DNA of 64,000 nucleotides from Gilliamella apicola (GCF_000599985.1 NZ_CP007445.1:1550001-1614000), one strand, 5' to 3'. Shown: positions 49,734 through 60,408, counted from the stretch's first letter. Translations and numbers: made by a program. The notes: a model not told the origin generated them from the letters alone.

Positions 49734-50879
49734 TTAATTTTTTTTCGCTAATAAAACTAAAATTTCCATATGTGATGTATGAGGGAACATATCAAATAGT
49801 TGAACTTTTAATATTTGGTAATTGGGTAAAAGCATTAAATCCTCGGTTAACGAAGTCAAATTACAACTAGAATATAAAACATAGTTCGGTTTAACATCTT
49901 CTAAATATTGCATCAAATCTTTACCTGCCCCACGACGTGGAGGATTAAGTAAAACTAAATCTGGGATATCTTGCGTTGCAATGGCGTACTGCGTTGCATC
50001 GAGTGATTTGAATGTCAACTGTTTAAAATTTAATGTTTCTGCTGTTTTTGTTGCACACTCAATTGCATCAGAATTAATTTCAATACCAGTTAATTTAATG
50101 ACATTTGATGTGGCATTATTGACACAACTTAGACCAAATCCTCCAACACCACAAAAGAGATCCCAAATAGAATTAATTGGCAAAGTTGTAACCCATTCAC
50201 TTGCTGTTTTATAAAGATTTTCGGCAATATAAGTATTAGTTTGAAAAAAGCTTCTGGACTTAATATAAAGTGGAATATGATTTAAAATCATAGGTAAAAA
50301 AGCATTATGAGTTAGAACAATTTCTTGATCGCCTTCTAAAATTGCAGCATGTTTAGGTTGAATATTAATTGAAACAACAAGTAAATTTTGAATCTTCTCT
50401 TGCAACTGTTTATAGGTATCTCTGATTTTATGAACAAATTTATCTGATTTTACAACAAACCTTAACATATATTTATGTTCGTCAGCACTGACACTCTCAT
50501 TGATAATTACAAATTTCAATTCGCCTTTTCGTTTATTAATATTATAAGGAACTAAACCTTGTTTCCGAATGTAACTTCGTACTATTTTAAGGATGCTTTG
50601 CATACTATGGGAATAAAGAGGACAATCACACAAATCGACGATTTCATCACCATTTTGAATACCTAATACTGGTTTTTCAACGGTCCCAAGGACAGCCATT
50701 TTAGCTTTATTACGGAAAGCTGTCTCGCGACTCGCAAAAGGAGATTTAACTTCCAGCGGTTTAAAAGGAATTAATTGATTTAAAATTTCATTTTGTTTGA
50801 TTTCAAGTTGAGTTGGATAAGAATATTCAATCCACTGGCAAGATGAACATTTATTTTGTTGATAATAACTACATTGCAT
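49734..50879 (-). CDS. rlmC: 23S rRNA (uracil-747-C5) methyltransferase
   Basis: 381 residues from MQCSYYQQNKCSSCQW; an upstream ATG is discarded because the family starts MQC and an AAGG lies at the right distance. Fe-S Cys residues are in the first 15 residues plus DLCDCPL. SAM site WDLFCGVGGFGL (about 240), NPPRRGAGKD (about 308) and the catalytic Cys in YSSCNLTSL (about 335). Aligns end to end with E. coli RlmC (RumB). A single-gene unit, divergent from map. Confidence 0.95.
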   Translation of the reverse strand: MQCSYYQQNKCSSCQWIEYSYPTQLEIKQNEILNQLIPFKPLEVKSPFASRETAFRNKAKMAVLGTVEKPVLGIQNGDEIVDLCDCPLYSHSMQSILKIVRSYIRKQGLVPYNINKRKGELKFVIINESVSADEHKYMLRFVVKSDKFVHKIRDTYKQLQEKIQNLLVVSINIQPKHAAILEGDQEIVLTHNAFLPMILNHIPLYIKSRSFFQTNTYIAENLYKTASEWVTTLPINSIWDLFCGVGGFGLSCVNNATSNVIKLTGIEINSDAIECATKTAETLNFKQLTFKSLDATQYAIATQDIPDLVLLNPPRRGAGKDLMQYLEDVKPNYVLYSSCNLTSLTEDLMLLPNYQILKVQLFDMFPHTSHMEILVLLAKKN

Positions 50880-51094
50880 CACTATATAACCTTTTTTTAT
50901 AATCAATAATTATATACTTAAAGTCGGATAATAAATATTAGTTTTCAATTTTATACTAAAACGTACCCTTAACCTCAAACTTCTTTACAAGAAAATTATT
51001 ATTTAATTTATTCAATTAATTTATTTATCGCGTTGATTTGACGAAACAATGGTATATGATAGGATATTGCCATGAAAATTACAGGAACACTCTA

Positions 51095-51883
51095 ATGTCT
51101 ATTAAGTTAAAAACCCCCGCTGAGATTGAAAAAATGCGTATAGCAGGTAAGCTTGCTGCTGATGTATTAGAAATGATTGAACCCTATGTAAAACCAGGCA
51201 TTAGTACTGGTGAGCTTGATCAAATCTGTTATGAATATATTGTAAATGTTCAAAAAGCTATACCTGCCAATATTGGTTATAGTGGTTATCAACATACTAC
51301 TTGTATTTCAATCAATGATGTCGTCTGTCATGGTATTCCAAGTTTTGATAAAAAATTAAAAGATGGTGATATTTTAAACATTGATGTAACTGTTATTAAA
51401 GATGGTTATCATGGTGATACGTCCCGAATGTACATAGCGGGTAAACCAACTGTTGCTGGTGAAAAACTTTGCCAAGTTACCCAACAAAGCTTATATGAAG
51501 CAATAAAAATTATCAAACCTGGTATTCGTTTACAAGAAATTGGTAAAACAATCCAAAAATATGTTGATAAATTTGGTTTTTCATCAGTCCGTGAATATTG
51601 TGGTCATGGTATCGGCGAAGTGTATCACGACGAACCACAAGTACTGCATTACGATGCTGATGATGGCGGTGTGATTTTGAAGTCAGGAATGACGTTTACC
51701 ATTGAACCAATGGTGAATACTGGTGATTGGCGAACACGCACAATGAAAGACGGCTGGACAGTGAAAACAAAAGATCATGGTCTTTCTGCTCAATATGAAC
51801 ACACCCTTTTAGTGACGGATAATGGTGTTGAAATTTTAACATTGCGTAGCAATGAAGACTTTCCAAGAATTATTGAACATTAA
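51095..51883 (+). CDS. map: Methionine aminopeptidase, type I
   Basis: 262 residues (E. coli 264) from MSIKLKTPAEIEKM; the longer frame from 51038 is rejected because AGGAAC directly precedes 51095. Metal ligands appear in DILNIDVTVIKDGYHGDTSRM, GHGIG, FTIEPMVN and YEHTLLVT. It removes initiator Met from nascent proteins. It is not beside rpsB here; it stands alone with a terminator after it. Confidence 0.96.
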   Translation: MSIKLKTPAEIEKMRIAGKLAADVLEMIEPYVKPGISTGELDQICYEYIVNVQKAIPANIGYSGYQHTTCISINDVVCHGIPSFDKKLKDGDILNIDVTVIKDGYHGDTSRMYIAGKPTVAGEKLCQVTQQSLYEAIKIIKPGIRLQEIGKTIQKYVDKFGFSSVREYCGHGIGEVYHDEPQVLHYDADDGGVILKSGMTFTIEPMVNTGDWRTRTMKDGWTVKTKDHGLSAQYEHTLLVTDNGVEILTLRSNEDFPRIIEH

Positions 51884-51891
51884 ATAGAGAA

Positions 51892-51921
51892 AGATTCAAC
51901 AATTTTATTATTGTTGAATCT
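51892..51921 (+). terminator. Hairpin after map
   Basis: Perfect 12-bp stem AGATTCAACAAT / ATTGTTGAATCT with a six-base loop, nine bases past the map stop. The T-tract is imperfect (CTCCTCATTTCT). Confidence 0.65.
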
Positions 51922-51930
51922 CCTCATTTC

Positions 51931-52131
51931 TCAAAATTTATCCAATACTCTTAGATTCGAGTTTTTTTCCTCTAATTTCTTGTTTAATTCATCAACTTTA
52001 CTTTTATATATTTTTTCTTTCAAAATTTTAATATAAGGTTGCCATAGTTGATGAGAATAACAATCAAGGCTCAATATAGAAAGTAACCACATTAACATGC
52101 GTAGCCAAAATCGTTTGTACTTTGGTTTCAT
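51931..52131 (-). CDS. Small hypothetical protein downstream of ybbN
   Basis: 66 residues: basic N-terminus, one hydrophobic stretch (WLRMLMWLLSILSLDCY, about 9-25), then a Lys/Glu-rich helix. The ATG comes five bases after the ybbN stop, so translational coupling would be needed; no Shine-Dalgarno is seen. I recognise no family. It could be a small membrane-anchored protein or a chance frame. Confidence 0.4.
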   Translation of the reverse strand: MKPKYKRFWLRMLMWLLSILSLDCYSHQLWQPYIKILKEKIYKSKVDELNKKLEEKNSNLRVLDKF

Positions 52132-52136
52132 AAAAA

Positions 52137-53006
52137 TTAATATAAAAGTGTGTAAAGTTTACGGCGATAAGCACTTGCTAAAGGATTACTTGTTCCAAGA
52201 GCAGCAAGCAGATCTAGTAATGTTTTTTTCACCTGTCCATCTCCAGCATTTAGATCATGAGTTAATGGTTTAAATAATAGTTCTAACGCTTCTTCATGTC
52301 GCCCTACTTGCATTAATTGTGATGATAATTGAATCATAAGTTCTACATTATCAGGTTGTTTGGCAAGTTCAGCTTGTAATTGTTGAAGTTCAGGCGAATT
52401 GGCTGCTTGCTCAAGCAATTCAATTTCAGCTTGCAATCCATGAAAATCAGAGTCTTGATCTTGCAGAGGAATAGTTGCTAATACCTCTTTAGCTTCGCTT
52501 AGCTGTTTTTGTTCTATTTGAGCTTTAACTAACATTAAGGCGATATCTGTTCTTGGTTTACCTAAATGATCGGTTAATGTTTTCCAAACATGTCTTAATA
52601 ATGGTAAAGCCTGCTCGTAATTGGCTTCATTAAATAAGTTTTGCGCTTCAATCAATTTAAGTTCATCTTCGTTTGGTAAAACCTTATCTAAAAATGCTCT
52701 GATCGTTTCTTCTGGTTGCGGACCTTGGAAACCATCAACAGGTTGTCCATTTTGAAATAAATATACAGTTGGGATAGCACGTAAGCCAAATTGTGCAGCT
52801 AACATCTGCTGATCATCACAATTTACACTAGCTAAAACAAATTGCCCATGATATTCATTTGCTAAATTAGTTAATGTTTGTGTCATCGCTTCATAATTTG
52901 GACTTCTAGGAGACCAAAAATAAAACAATACTGGATATTTAGAAGAGGTTTCTATAACCTCTTGAATATTTTGTTCATTAACATCAAAAATGAATTGGTT
53001 TTGCAT
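52137..53006 (-). CDS. cnoX: Thioredoxin-fold chaperedoxin CnoX (YbbN)
   Basis: 289 residues. Thioredoxin domain (1-110) with the active-site loop FWSPRSPNYE in place of Cys-x-x-Cys, then a TPR region to the C-terminal YRRKLYTLLY. It aligns throughout with E. coli YbbN, including FGLRAIPTVYLFQNGQPVDG and TIPLQDQDSD. E. coli CnoX has S-x-x-C; here that Cys is replaced (SPNY), although the second Cys (VNCDDQQ) remains. It guards proteins from hypochlorous damage and passes them to GroEL. Operon with ybbO upstream. Confidence 0.92.
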   Translation of the reverse strand: MQNQFIFDVNEQNIQEVIETSSKYPVLFYFWSPRSPNYEAMTQTLTNLANEYHGQFVLASVNCDDQQMLAAQFGLRAIPTVYLFQNGQPVDGFQGPQPEETIRAFLDKVLPNEDELKLIEAQNLFNEANYEQALPLLRHVWKTLTDHLGKPRTDIALMLVKAQIEQKQLSEAKEVLATIPLQDQDSDFHGLQAEIELLEQAANSPELQQLQAELAKQPDNVELMIQLSSQLMQVGRHEEALELLFKPLTHDLNAGDGQVKKTLLDLLAALGTSNPLASAYRRKLYTLLY

Positions 53007-53033
53007 AATATATCCTAGAAATATGATGAGTTA

Positions 53034-53804
53034 TTATTTGTTCTTTAAAATTTTATCCATTAATCTATCTGGAAGCAAACGTTTAGCAATGGCTGCAATT
53101 TTAGTTATTTTTGTTACCCTGTAACGAATTTTTGGTTTCGGGTGTTCTAACGCATGAAACAGATAGGGCAAAATTGCTTCAGGAGGCAAAGTAAAACGTT
53201 TTGCAATCGGCGGATTTTTCACAATATTTTCTTTTTCTGTTTGATTAACATTATTAGAAAAATAAGTTTTTAATGGACCCGGCTCAATTAAACAAACTTT
53301 AATATCTGTATTAGTTAGCTCTAATCGTAACACATCAGACCAAGCTTCTAAAGCATATTTACTTGCACTATATGCGCCACGACCTGGAGTTGCTATAATA
53401 CCAACTATTGAACTTGTTTGAATAATTCGACCAGAATTTTGTGACAACATGGCTGGCAATAGTAGCTGAGTTAACTGATGCACACCAAAAAAATTGGTAG
53501 AAAATTGTGATTCTAATTGCTCACGATTTATCGTATTTAATCGTCCATAAACACCAAAACCAGCATTATTGAATAATGCGTATAACTTACCTTCTGTTAA
53601 TGCCAATACCTCTTGTGCCGCATGAGTAACTGACTCAGGATTATCTAAATCAAGCAAAACACATTCAAATCCTTGCTCAATAAGTTTTTTTTGATCGGCT
53701 TCCTTACGGCATGAGGTAATAACACGATATCCACGTTTTTTAAGGGCAATCGCCGAAATTAAACCAATCCCACTAGAACAACCCGTAATAAAAATCGTTT
53801 GCAA
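53034..53804 (-). CDS. ybbO: Short-chain dehydrogenase YbbO
   Basis: 256 residues from a TTG at 53804, with GGAG eight bases ahead. This start gives (M)QTIFITGCSSGIG, equal to the E. coli alignment; an upstream TTG at 53837 is less likely, and no ATG is available. Rossmann motif TGCSSGIG, NNAGFG, and catalytic Ser (TSSIVG) with Y-S-A-S-K. E. coli YbbO is an NADP-dependent aldehyde/retinal-type reductase. It precedes cnoX by 27 bases, same order as E. coli. Confidence 0.9.
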   Translation of the reverse strand: MQTIFITGCSSGIGLISAIALKKRGYRVITSCRKEADQKKLIEQGFECVLLDLDNPESVTHAAQEVLALTEGKLYALFNNAGFGVYGRLNTINREQLESQFSTNFFGVHQLTQLLLPAMLSQNSGRIIQTSSIVGIIATPGRGAYSASKYALEAWSDVLRLELTNTDIKVCLIEPGPLKTYFSNNVNQTEKENIVKNPPIAKRFTLPPEAILPYLFHALEHPKPKIRYRVTKITKIAAIAKRLLPDRLMDKILKNK

Positions 53805-53904
53805 TTTGTTTGCTCCGTTATATTCATATATTGTCAAGTTTGCTTATAGCAATTATGATAGCACAACTAAATTCAAGTTACTTATTGTAAACCAAGAGGA
53901 TCAA

Positions 53905-54597
53905 ATGAAAATTGCCATTATTGCAGCAATGGAAGAAGAAGTCGCTATACTTAAAAGCAAAATAACTCATTACCATGTCGAGCGCCATTTAGGATGTGAC
54001 TTCCATCTTGGTCAAATCGCAAATTGTGAAATTGTTTTACTCCAATCTGGTATTGGTAAAGTAGCTGCGGCATCTGGGACTACTTTATTATTAAATAATT
54101 ATAAAGTTGATGCTGTAATCAATACGGGGTCGGCAGGAGGACTCTCTTCAGAACTCAATATTGGCGATATTATTGTGTCAAAAGATGTATTTTATCATGA
54201 TGTTGATTTAACCGCTTTTGGTTATAAACCTGGACAAATGTCCGGTTGTCCGGTTGCTTTTGAAGCCGATTCAAAGTATCAGTTATTAGCCAAAACTTGC
54301 ATTAAAAAACATGGTGTGAATGCTGTCGAAGGATCAATTGGTAGTGGTGATGCTTTTATAAATGGTAAATCCAATTTAGAAAGAATAAAGCAAACTTTCC
54401 CTGACGCGATTGCAGTTGAAATGGAGGCTGCCGCTATTGGTCATGTTTGTTGGTTATATAAGACACCATTTGTGGTAGTTCGTGCAATTTCAGATAATGG
54501 GGATAGTGAATCTGCTGTTGATTTCCAATCTTTTTTAAAATTAGCTGCAGCTCAATCATCATTAATTGTTGAATCAATGTTAAGTGAGCTTGCTTAA
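53905..54597 (+). CDS. mtnN: 5'-methylthioadenosine/S-adenosylhomocysteine nucleosidase
   Basis: 230 residues (E. coli 232) from MKIAIIAAMEEEV with AGAGGA ahead; the long upstream frame overlaps divergent ybbO and is ignored. Active-site blocks: AMEEEVAIL with Glu12, NTGSAGGL, VEMEAAAIGHVC, and AISDNGD with the catalytic Asp. It recycles MTA and SAH and generates the AI-2 precursor S-ribosylhomocysteine. Convergent with rnd. Confidence 0.96.
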   Translation: MKIAIIAAMEEEVAILKSKITHYHVERHLGCDFHLGQIANCEIVLLQSGIGKVAAASGTTLLLNNYKVDAVINTGSAGGLSSELNIGDIIVSKDVFYHDVDLTAFGYKPGQMSGCPVAFEADSKYQLLAKTCIKKHGVNAVEGSIGSGDAFINGKSNLERIKQTFPDAIAVEMEAAAIGHVCWLYKTPFVVVRAISDNGDSESAVDFQSFLKLAAAQSSLIVESMLSELA

Positions 54598-54618
54598 AAC
54601 GCTAATTATCAATATTTA

Positions 54619-55707
54619 TTAAAGCGATAAACCATATTGTCTAAATAAAGGCTCTCTCCAACCAGATAACAGTTCTGGTTGGCTTCCGTTTTTATCCACT
54701 TGCCATTTTACATATTGATTGATTAAGCGTCGTGAAAGTAATAAATCTTGATTCAATCCAGTATGAGAACAAATATCTTGGGCGATTAGTTTTAATTCAT
54801 CACTAGTTTTTTTGTAATTAGGGTAACTCGTTACCCTACAAATCGGCGGTAATGCCGGAACCGGTTCGGACAAAATATTTAATATTTTTTGTCCATATAA
54901 ACGGATTTCTTTCCCTTTTAAGCCCAAATTGCCCAGTTGTGCTAATGATGATGGTGAGTATCGAGCAATATTCCATAACGTCTTTTCATGTACAACAAAA
55001 TTCAGTGCTAAATCTTGTTCTTTCGCTAATTTATAACGCCAACTGGCTAATTTATATAATTGACCTAAACTTCGCCCTTTTAATTGCCAACTGTTTTTGA
55101 TATTCAAATAAGCATCATTTGGATCTATTGTTTCACATTTACGGGTGACAACCATTTGGCTCTCTTGATAGGCTGCTTCTAAATATCCTTTTGAGGTTAA
55201 TTGTGCTTTTAAAATATTGACTAAAGGATACAAATACAACACATCATTAATCGCATATTCACATTGTTTATCCGTCAATGGTCTCTTTAGCCAGTCAGTT
55301 CTCGTTTCACTTTTATCGAGTTCCACCTGTAAATATTTATTAACTAAGTTTGCATAACCACTACTTAGTGGATTATCCAAAAATGAAGCCAAGATTTGGC
55401 TATCAATAATAGGTGTTGGAATAGAGCCGAACTTATGAAAAAAAACTTCAAGATCTTCGCTACAGGAATGAAAATACTTTTCAATGTTAGGATTACTTAA
55501 AATGCTTAAAAAAGCATGCCAATCAGTAATATTAATCGGATCAATGAGCGCTGCGTGCTCACCATTAAAAACTTGTAAAAGTCCTAAATGAGGATAGAAC
55601 GTTCGTGTACGAACAAATTCAGTATCCAAGGCCAAAGCAGTGCTGTTTCCGATTTTTGAACAATAATCAATTAACTGCTTATTATTAACTATATATTGAT
55701 AAGACAA
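54619..55707 (-). CDS. rnd: Ribonuclease D
   Basis: 362 residues (E. coli 375) from a TTG at 55707 with AGGAA eight bases ahead; E. coli rnd also uses UUG. DEDD exonuclease motifs ALDTEFVRTRTF, FHSCSEDLEVF, IDSQILASFL and YAINDVLYLYPL lie in the first 180 residues, then two HRDC domains (GRSLGQLYKLASWR and the second at the C-terminus). It trims tRNA 3' ends. The metallophosphoesterase gene ends 11 bases upstream. Confidence 0.95.
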   Translation of the reverse strand: MSYQYIVNNKQLIDYCSKIGNSTALALDTEFVRTRTFYPHLGLLQVFNGEHAALIDPINITDWHAFLSILSNPNIEKYFHSCSEDLEVFFHKFGSIPTPIIDSQILASFLDNPLSSGYANLVNKYLQVELDKSETRTDWLKRPLTDKQCEYAINDVLYLYPLVNILKAQLTSKGYLEAAYQESQMVVTRKCETIDPNDAYLNIKNSWQLKGRSLGQLYKLASWRYKLAKEQDLALNFVVHEKTLWNIARYSPSSLAQLGNLGLKGKEIRLYGQKILNILSEPVPALPPICRVTSYPNYKKTSDELKLIAQDICSHTGLNQDLLLSRRLINQYVKWQVDKNGSQPELLSGWREPLFRQYGLSL

Positions 55708-55718
55708 AGTTTAAATTC

Positions 55719-56888
55719 CTACGAAGAAAAATTAATGAGCTCAGGGAGTTTTTTATCGAATGTTACATCAATGACTACTATTTCTGAACGTGTCATTAAG
55801 CGAATTGGAGGTCCCCAAAAACCGAATCCACTACTTACAATACTGGTAAAATGCTGTTTTGTATTTTTATATATTCCATAATTATTTTTATAGATTAGTT
55901 TTTCAATAAGATTAATAGGAAACACTTGCCCAGCATGGGTATGTCCAGAAATCATTAAATCGACACCTAAATTTGCAGGTTCATCAAGATTATGTGGCTG
56001 ATGATCTAACAATATAATCGGTTTGTTGGTATTAGAAAACATCATAAGATCTGGCAATGATGCTCGTTTAATATCATAACGCGATGAAGAAAAATCATCC
56101 CGACCGATAAAAGTAATACCTACGTTATCAAGATGAACTACATCATCTTTTAAAACTTTCATATTAGCGTGTTTAAAAGCATTGATAATATCTTGTTCAT
56201 GATTATTTTCTTCTTTAATATTCAAATATTCATGATTACCAAAAATAATATAGGTTCCATATTTTGACTTAAATTGCTGAAATTGTTTATCAAAACCTTT
56301 TTCAGTAAAAGGTTGTAACCTTCTATCCAACGTGTCGCCAGTAATTACAATAAAATCTGCATCAAGTTGATTTACTTCATCAACCATGTGTTGAATTCTA
56401 TCAGAAGAAGTCATGTCATTAATATGAATATCACTCAATTGCACAATACGCAGTTTATTAACTTTTGCACTTTTATCAATTTTAACTTGATAGTTCACTA
56501 TGCTAGGTTCCATCGCCATTTCATGACCGTAATAAAATAATGAACAAATGCCAAGAATATATACAACTTTAGTTGTTAATTGAGGTTTTAACCTTTTTTT
56601 ACTGATCCAACGGCCAATATCAAATATTAATGTAACAAAAACGCTGCAAATCATTATTGCACAAACAGTATTTAAGATTAGTGGTAGCCAATAAGTTGAA
56701 ATACTTTCCGATAACCTTGATAATACAATTGATACCCCAGTCATAATAACAACTGTCCAATAAACAATTTGGTAATAACCAGTTAAAGAAAAGTTAAACC
56801 AAAACTGCCATCGTTTTCCCAAATAGACAGCCATTGAGCAACTAATGATAATAGCTATAGAAATGGCTATAAGATCTGCAATAGTCAT
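55719..56888 (-). CDS. Membrane-anchored metallophosphoesterase (YkuE/YaeI-like)
   Basis: 389 residues from ATG 56888; a TTG at 56912 gives eight more residues without better support. Four to five N-terminal helices (to about 140) are followed by a calcineurin-like domain: LSDIHINDM, VITGDTLDR, FGNHEYLN and GHTHAGQVFP hold the two-metal ligands. Relatives hydrolyse UDP-sugar lipids or phosphodiesters on the periplasmic face. Possible links to cell-envelope lipids are inference. Same strand as rnd, 11 bases away. Confidence 0.85.
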   Translation of the reverse strand: MTIADLIAISIAIIISCSMAVYLGKRWQFWFNFSLTGYYQIVYWTVVIMTGVSIVLSRLSESISTYWLPLILNTVCAIMICSVFVTLIFDIGRWISKKRLKPQLTTKVVYILGICSLFYYGHEMAMEPSIVNYQVKIDKSAKVNKLRIVQLSDIHINDMTSSDRIQHMVDEVNQLDADFIVITGDTLDRRLQPFTEKGFDKQFQQFKSKYGTYIIFGNHEYLNIKEENNHEQDIINAFKHANMKVLKDDVVHLDNVGITFIGRDDFSSSRYDIKRASLPDLMMFSNTNKPIILLDHQPHNLDEPANLGVDLMISGHTHAGQVFPINLIEKLIYKNNYGIYKNTKQHFTSIVSSGFGFWGPPIRLMTRSEIVVIDVTFDKKLPELINFSS

Positions 56889-56905
56889 AATAATCCAAAC
56901 AATAG

Positions 56906-57691
<786 letters not shown>

Positions 57692-57725
57692 CACATTTAT
57701 TTACTTCATTAAATAGGAAAAAAGA

Positions 57726-58694
57726 ATGATTGATTTTGGCAATTTTTACCAAATTATCGCTAAAAATAAACTAAGCAAATGGCTTGAGGTATTACCTGCA
57801 CAACTTGCCAATTGGCAAAAAAGTAACATTGATAACCGTTTTAATCAATGGCTCAACAGTATCAAACATTTACCTACGATTAAACCTTATCAAATTGATC
57901 TATTAAATAGTGTAACTGTCGAAAGCGAACAACCTATATCAATCGGTGAACAACAACGTATTACCCAATTGCTTAAAAATATGATGCCTTGGCGTAAAGG
58001 TCCTTTTCATCTTTATGGTATTAATATCGATACTGAGTGGCGTTCAGATTGGAAATGGGAGCGATTGATTCCGCACATTAATAATCTTGAAGGACAAACA
58101 GTTTTAGATGTGGGATGTAATAGTGGTTATCATTTATGGCGAATGGTTGGAGCCGGCGCTAAGCTAGCGGTTGGTATTGATCCTATGGCACTTTACCTTT
58201 GTCAATTTGAAGCGATTCGCAAATTGTTGGGTAACGATCAACGAGCACATTTATTACCGCTTGGGATAGAAGAATTGCCTAAACTCAATGCGTTTGATAC
58301 CGTATTTTCTATGGGTGTTTTATATCACAGACGCTCCCCTTTGGATCATCTATTTCAATTAAAAGATCAATTGGTTGATGGTGGGCAACTAGTACTTGAG
58401 ACGTTAGTTATTGATGGTGATCTACATCAAGCTTTAATGCCAGGCGAACGCTATGCTCAAATGCGAAATGTCTATTTTATTCCATCGGTTCCAACGATGA
58501 TTAATTGGTTATACAAATGCGGATTTTCTGACGTTAAAATGGTTGATAAATCAGTAACGAGTTTGGATGAACAACGTAAAACCGAATGGATGACATCAGA
58601 TTCATTAGCTGATTTCTTAGATCCAAATGATTCAAGCAAAACTATTGAAGGTTACCCAGCACCAATGCGAGCAGTTTTTATTGCCATAAAATAA
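57726..58694 (+). CDS. cmoB: tRNA U34 carboxymethyltransferase
   Basis: 322 residues (E. coli 323). The N-terminal domain is followed by a methyltransferase fold with [20 protein letters not shown] (about 119) and [15 protein letters not shown] (about 197). It uses carboxy-SAM from CmoA to make cmo5U34 in tRNAs reading four-fold codon boxes. AGGA eight bases before the ATG. Confidence 0.96.
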   Translation: MIDFGNFYQIIAKNKLSKWLEVLPAQLANWQKSNIDNRFNQWLNSIKHLPTIKPYQIDLLNSVTVESEQPISIGEQQRITQLLKNMMPWRKGPFHLYGINIDTEWRSDWKWERLIPHINNLEGQTVLDVGCNSGYHLWRMVGAGAKLAVGIDPMALYLCQFEAIRKLLGNDQRAHLLPLGIEELPKLNAFDTVFSMGVLYHRRSPLDHLFQLKDQLVDGGQLVLETLVIDGDLHQALMPGERYAQMRNVYFIPSVPTMINWLYKCGFSDVKMVDKSVTSLDEQRKTEWMTSDSLADFLDPNDSSKTIEGYPAPMRAVFIAIK

Positions 58695-59061
58695 AGTTCA
58701 ATAATTAACCTCTCATTTTATTAGTAAGCTCTTTTTATAATAATGAGAGGTTAACTGATTAAGTTTAATAGCGTTAATTTTTTAATCCCTATAAAAAATT
58801 AACATTAATCATAAATGTGCTTTCTAAATATTCTTTTAATCATACACAGTGGATGATTTGTAATGCAAAAATTGGGTTTATCAATCAATAATATTCACCA
58901 TTTTTATTTAGAATATTTCAAAAAACATCTGAAACTGTAAAAAAGTTTGAGGTCAACTATACGTTTCAGTATAAAAATCTGTTTACTAAACTTTAATCAA
59001 GACTCTTCATTACTATTTTAATTTAATTTTCAAACACGAATTACAGTTAGTTATTTGAAAA
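58695..59061. other. Intergenic region after cmoB
   Basis: 367 bases; apart from the cmoB hairpin I see no gene, RNA or repeat in it. Confidence 0.5.
58705..58754 (+). terminator. Hairpin after cmoB
   Basis: 13-bp stem TTAACCTCTCATT / AATGAGAGGTTAA (58705-58717 with 58742-58754) with a 24-base loop that itself contains TTTTT. It ends the cmoAB unit. No T-run follows the second arm, so the mechanism is uncertain. Confidence 0.55.
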
Positions 59062-59496
59062 CTAGTTCATTTCAGGGCAAATTTCATTCATCGAAAGCAT
59101 TGCTGGAACAGTTCGATTATCAGTATATTCAAAGCGGAATATAAAACTAATATCATAATGATTTAATACATTAATCAAATTTTCGTTATGACAAAATTCT
59201 TTATTAAATCTTATTCTCAGATCTTCCGTAAGGTATTGTGCAAGTATGCTTTGACTATCTGATGGTATTTTAAATTCAAATAAAATATTATTGCTATTGT
59301 AGCTAATATTGGTAATTTCAGTACCATCTTTGGTACTAAAGGGAAATTTGCCCTTTTCACCTAATAGGGATCTTTTAGCACTCTCTACAATTGCTGAACT
59401 TACGTCATTAACCGAAGGCAAATTTTCATCGCTATAAACGGGTGAAAACATCATAATTCCAGAAAGTAATGCAATTAATCTTATCAAATTTCTCAT
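59062..59496 (-). CDS. Small secreted hypothetical protein
   Basis: 144 residues with a signal peptide (MRNLIRLIALLSGIMMFSPVYS). The mature part is mixed alpha/beta with two late Cys residues (KEFCHNE and NEICPEMN) that could form a disulfide. AAGGAT precedes the ATG. No family recognised. It stands alone, flanked by long non-coding stretches. Confidence 0.7.
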   Translation of the reverse strand: MRNLIRLIALLSGIMMFSPVYSDENLPSVNDVSSAIVESAKRSLLGEKGKFPFSTKDGTEITNISYNSNNILFEFKIPSDSQSILAQYLTEDLRIRFNKEFCHNENLINVLNHYDISFIFRFEYTDNRTVPAMLSMNEICPEMN

Positions 59497-60027
59497 TATT
59501 TTATCCTTTAATTCTGCTTGCTCACTCTTTTTATTAAAGTGAAGTTAAAGCCTCTATCACCTTTTAATACCTATATCATTAGATAACAAGTGTCATTTTT
59601 AATCTTTATTGGGGATTTTTGATAATTTTACTTAAATAAACAGTGATTGATAATCATCATACACAAAACTTTACAAAAAAAGAGTATCTAATAAACTTAT
59701 AATTTTTATTTTAAGGCATGCTACTAATTAACCATTTTTGTATTTAACCTCATAGATAGCATGTCATCAGATAAATAAAAAATATTCATTTGCATCATTA
59801 AGTGACATTGTCACATTTAAAATGATTGACTATCTTTGTTTTGATGTTCTTAATTATATTTGTTCAACATGCTATATATTAAAGACAACATAGATACAAT
59901 AGCGCAGAGCAGCATGAAATAAAGAATAACTTTTTAAAAAATATTACTAACTTTAACTATGCAATTTATTAATTAAATAAAATTAAAAAAGGTAACACAA
60001 TGGTTACCTTAAGATAGAACAAAAAGA
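59497..60027. other. Intergenic region
   Basis: 531 AT-rich bases. It contains the terminator of the zinc-ribbon gene at its right end and no recognisable gene or RNA. Confidence 0.5.
59983..60010 (-). terminator. Terminator of the zinc-ribbon gene
   Basis: On the minus strand, stem AAGGTAAC / GTTACCTT with a six-base loop, followed by TTTTAATTTT. Located 17 bases after the stop codon. Confidence 0.88.
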
Positions 60028-60234
60028 TTATTTTTTATTAGGATGAGGATCTTTAACTGAATCACCTTGACCGGACATAATATACCAGCCATTTTTACTA
60101 TGCGGTTTTTTATTATGATCTGGGCAAGGGGGTAACGATTTTTTACTTTGGTTTGAATATACATAGCCACAATCAGCACATTTAAAAGTGCCTGCAGATG
60201 CATCACTACCGTATGCAGCAAATTTTTGTACCAT
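60028..60234 (-). CDS. Small zinc-ribbon protein
   Basis: 68 residues from MVQKFAAYGSD with a perfect GGAGGAG Shine-Dalgarno; the longer upstream frame is rejected. Metal-binding knuckles are FKCADCGYVY (C-x2-C) and PPCPDHNK (C-x2-H), a rubredoxin/zinc-ribbon-like arrangement. The strong ribosome site and own terminator suggest a well-expressed one-gene unit. Function unknown; redox or metal buffering is only a guess. Confidence 0.8.
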   Translation of the reverse strand: MVQKFAAYGSDASAGTFKCADCGYVYSNQSKKSLPPCPDHNKKPHSKNGWYIMSGQGDSVKDPHPNKK

Positions 60235-60408
60235 TATAAGCTCCTCCAGTAAATTAATATGAATGATAAGTACAATACTTATCACTCTTATATATAAACG
60301 CTGATCTAGCAATAAATCAAGCTAAGAAATGGTTTTATTTTGACCATTTTCACTATTTAAGCATTATTAAAATGGTTAATTTACAAAAAAATTAATTTAA
60401 GCAGTTTA

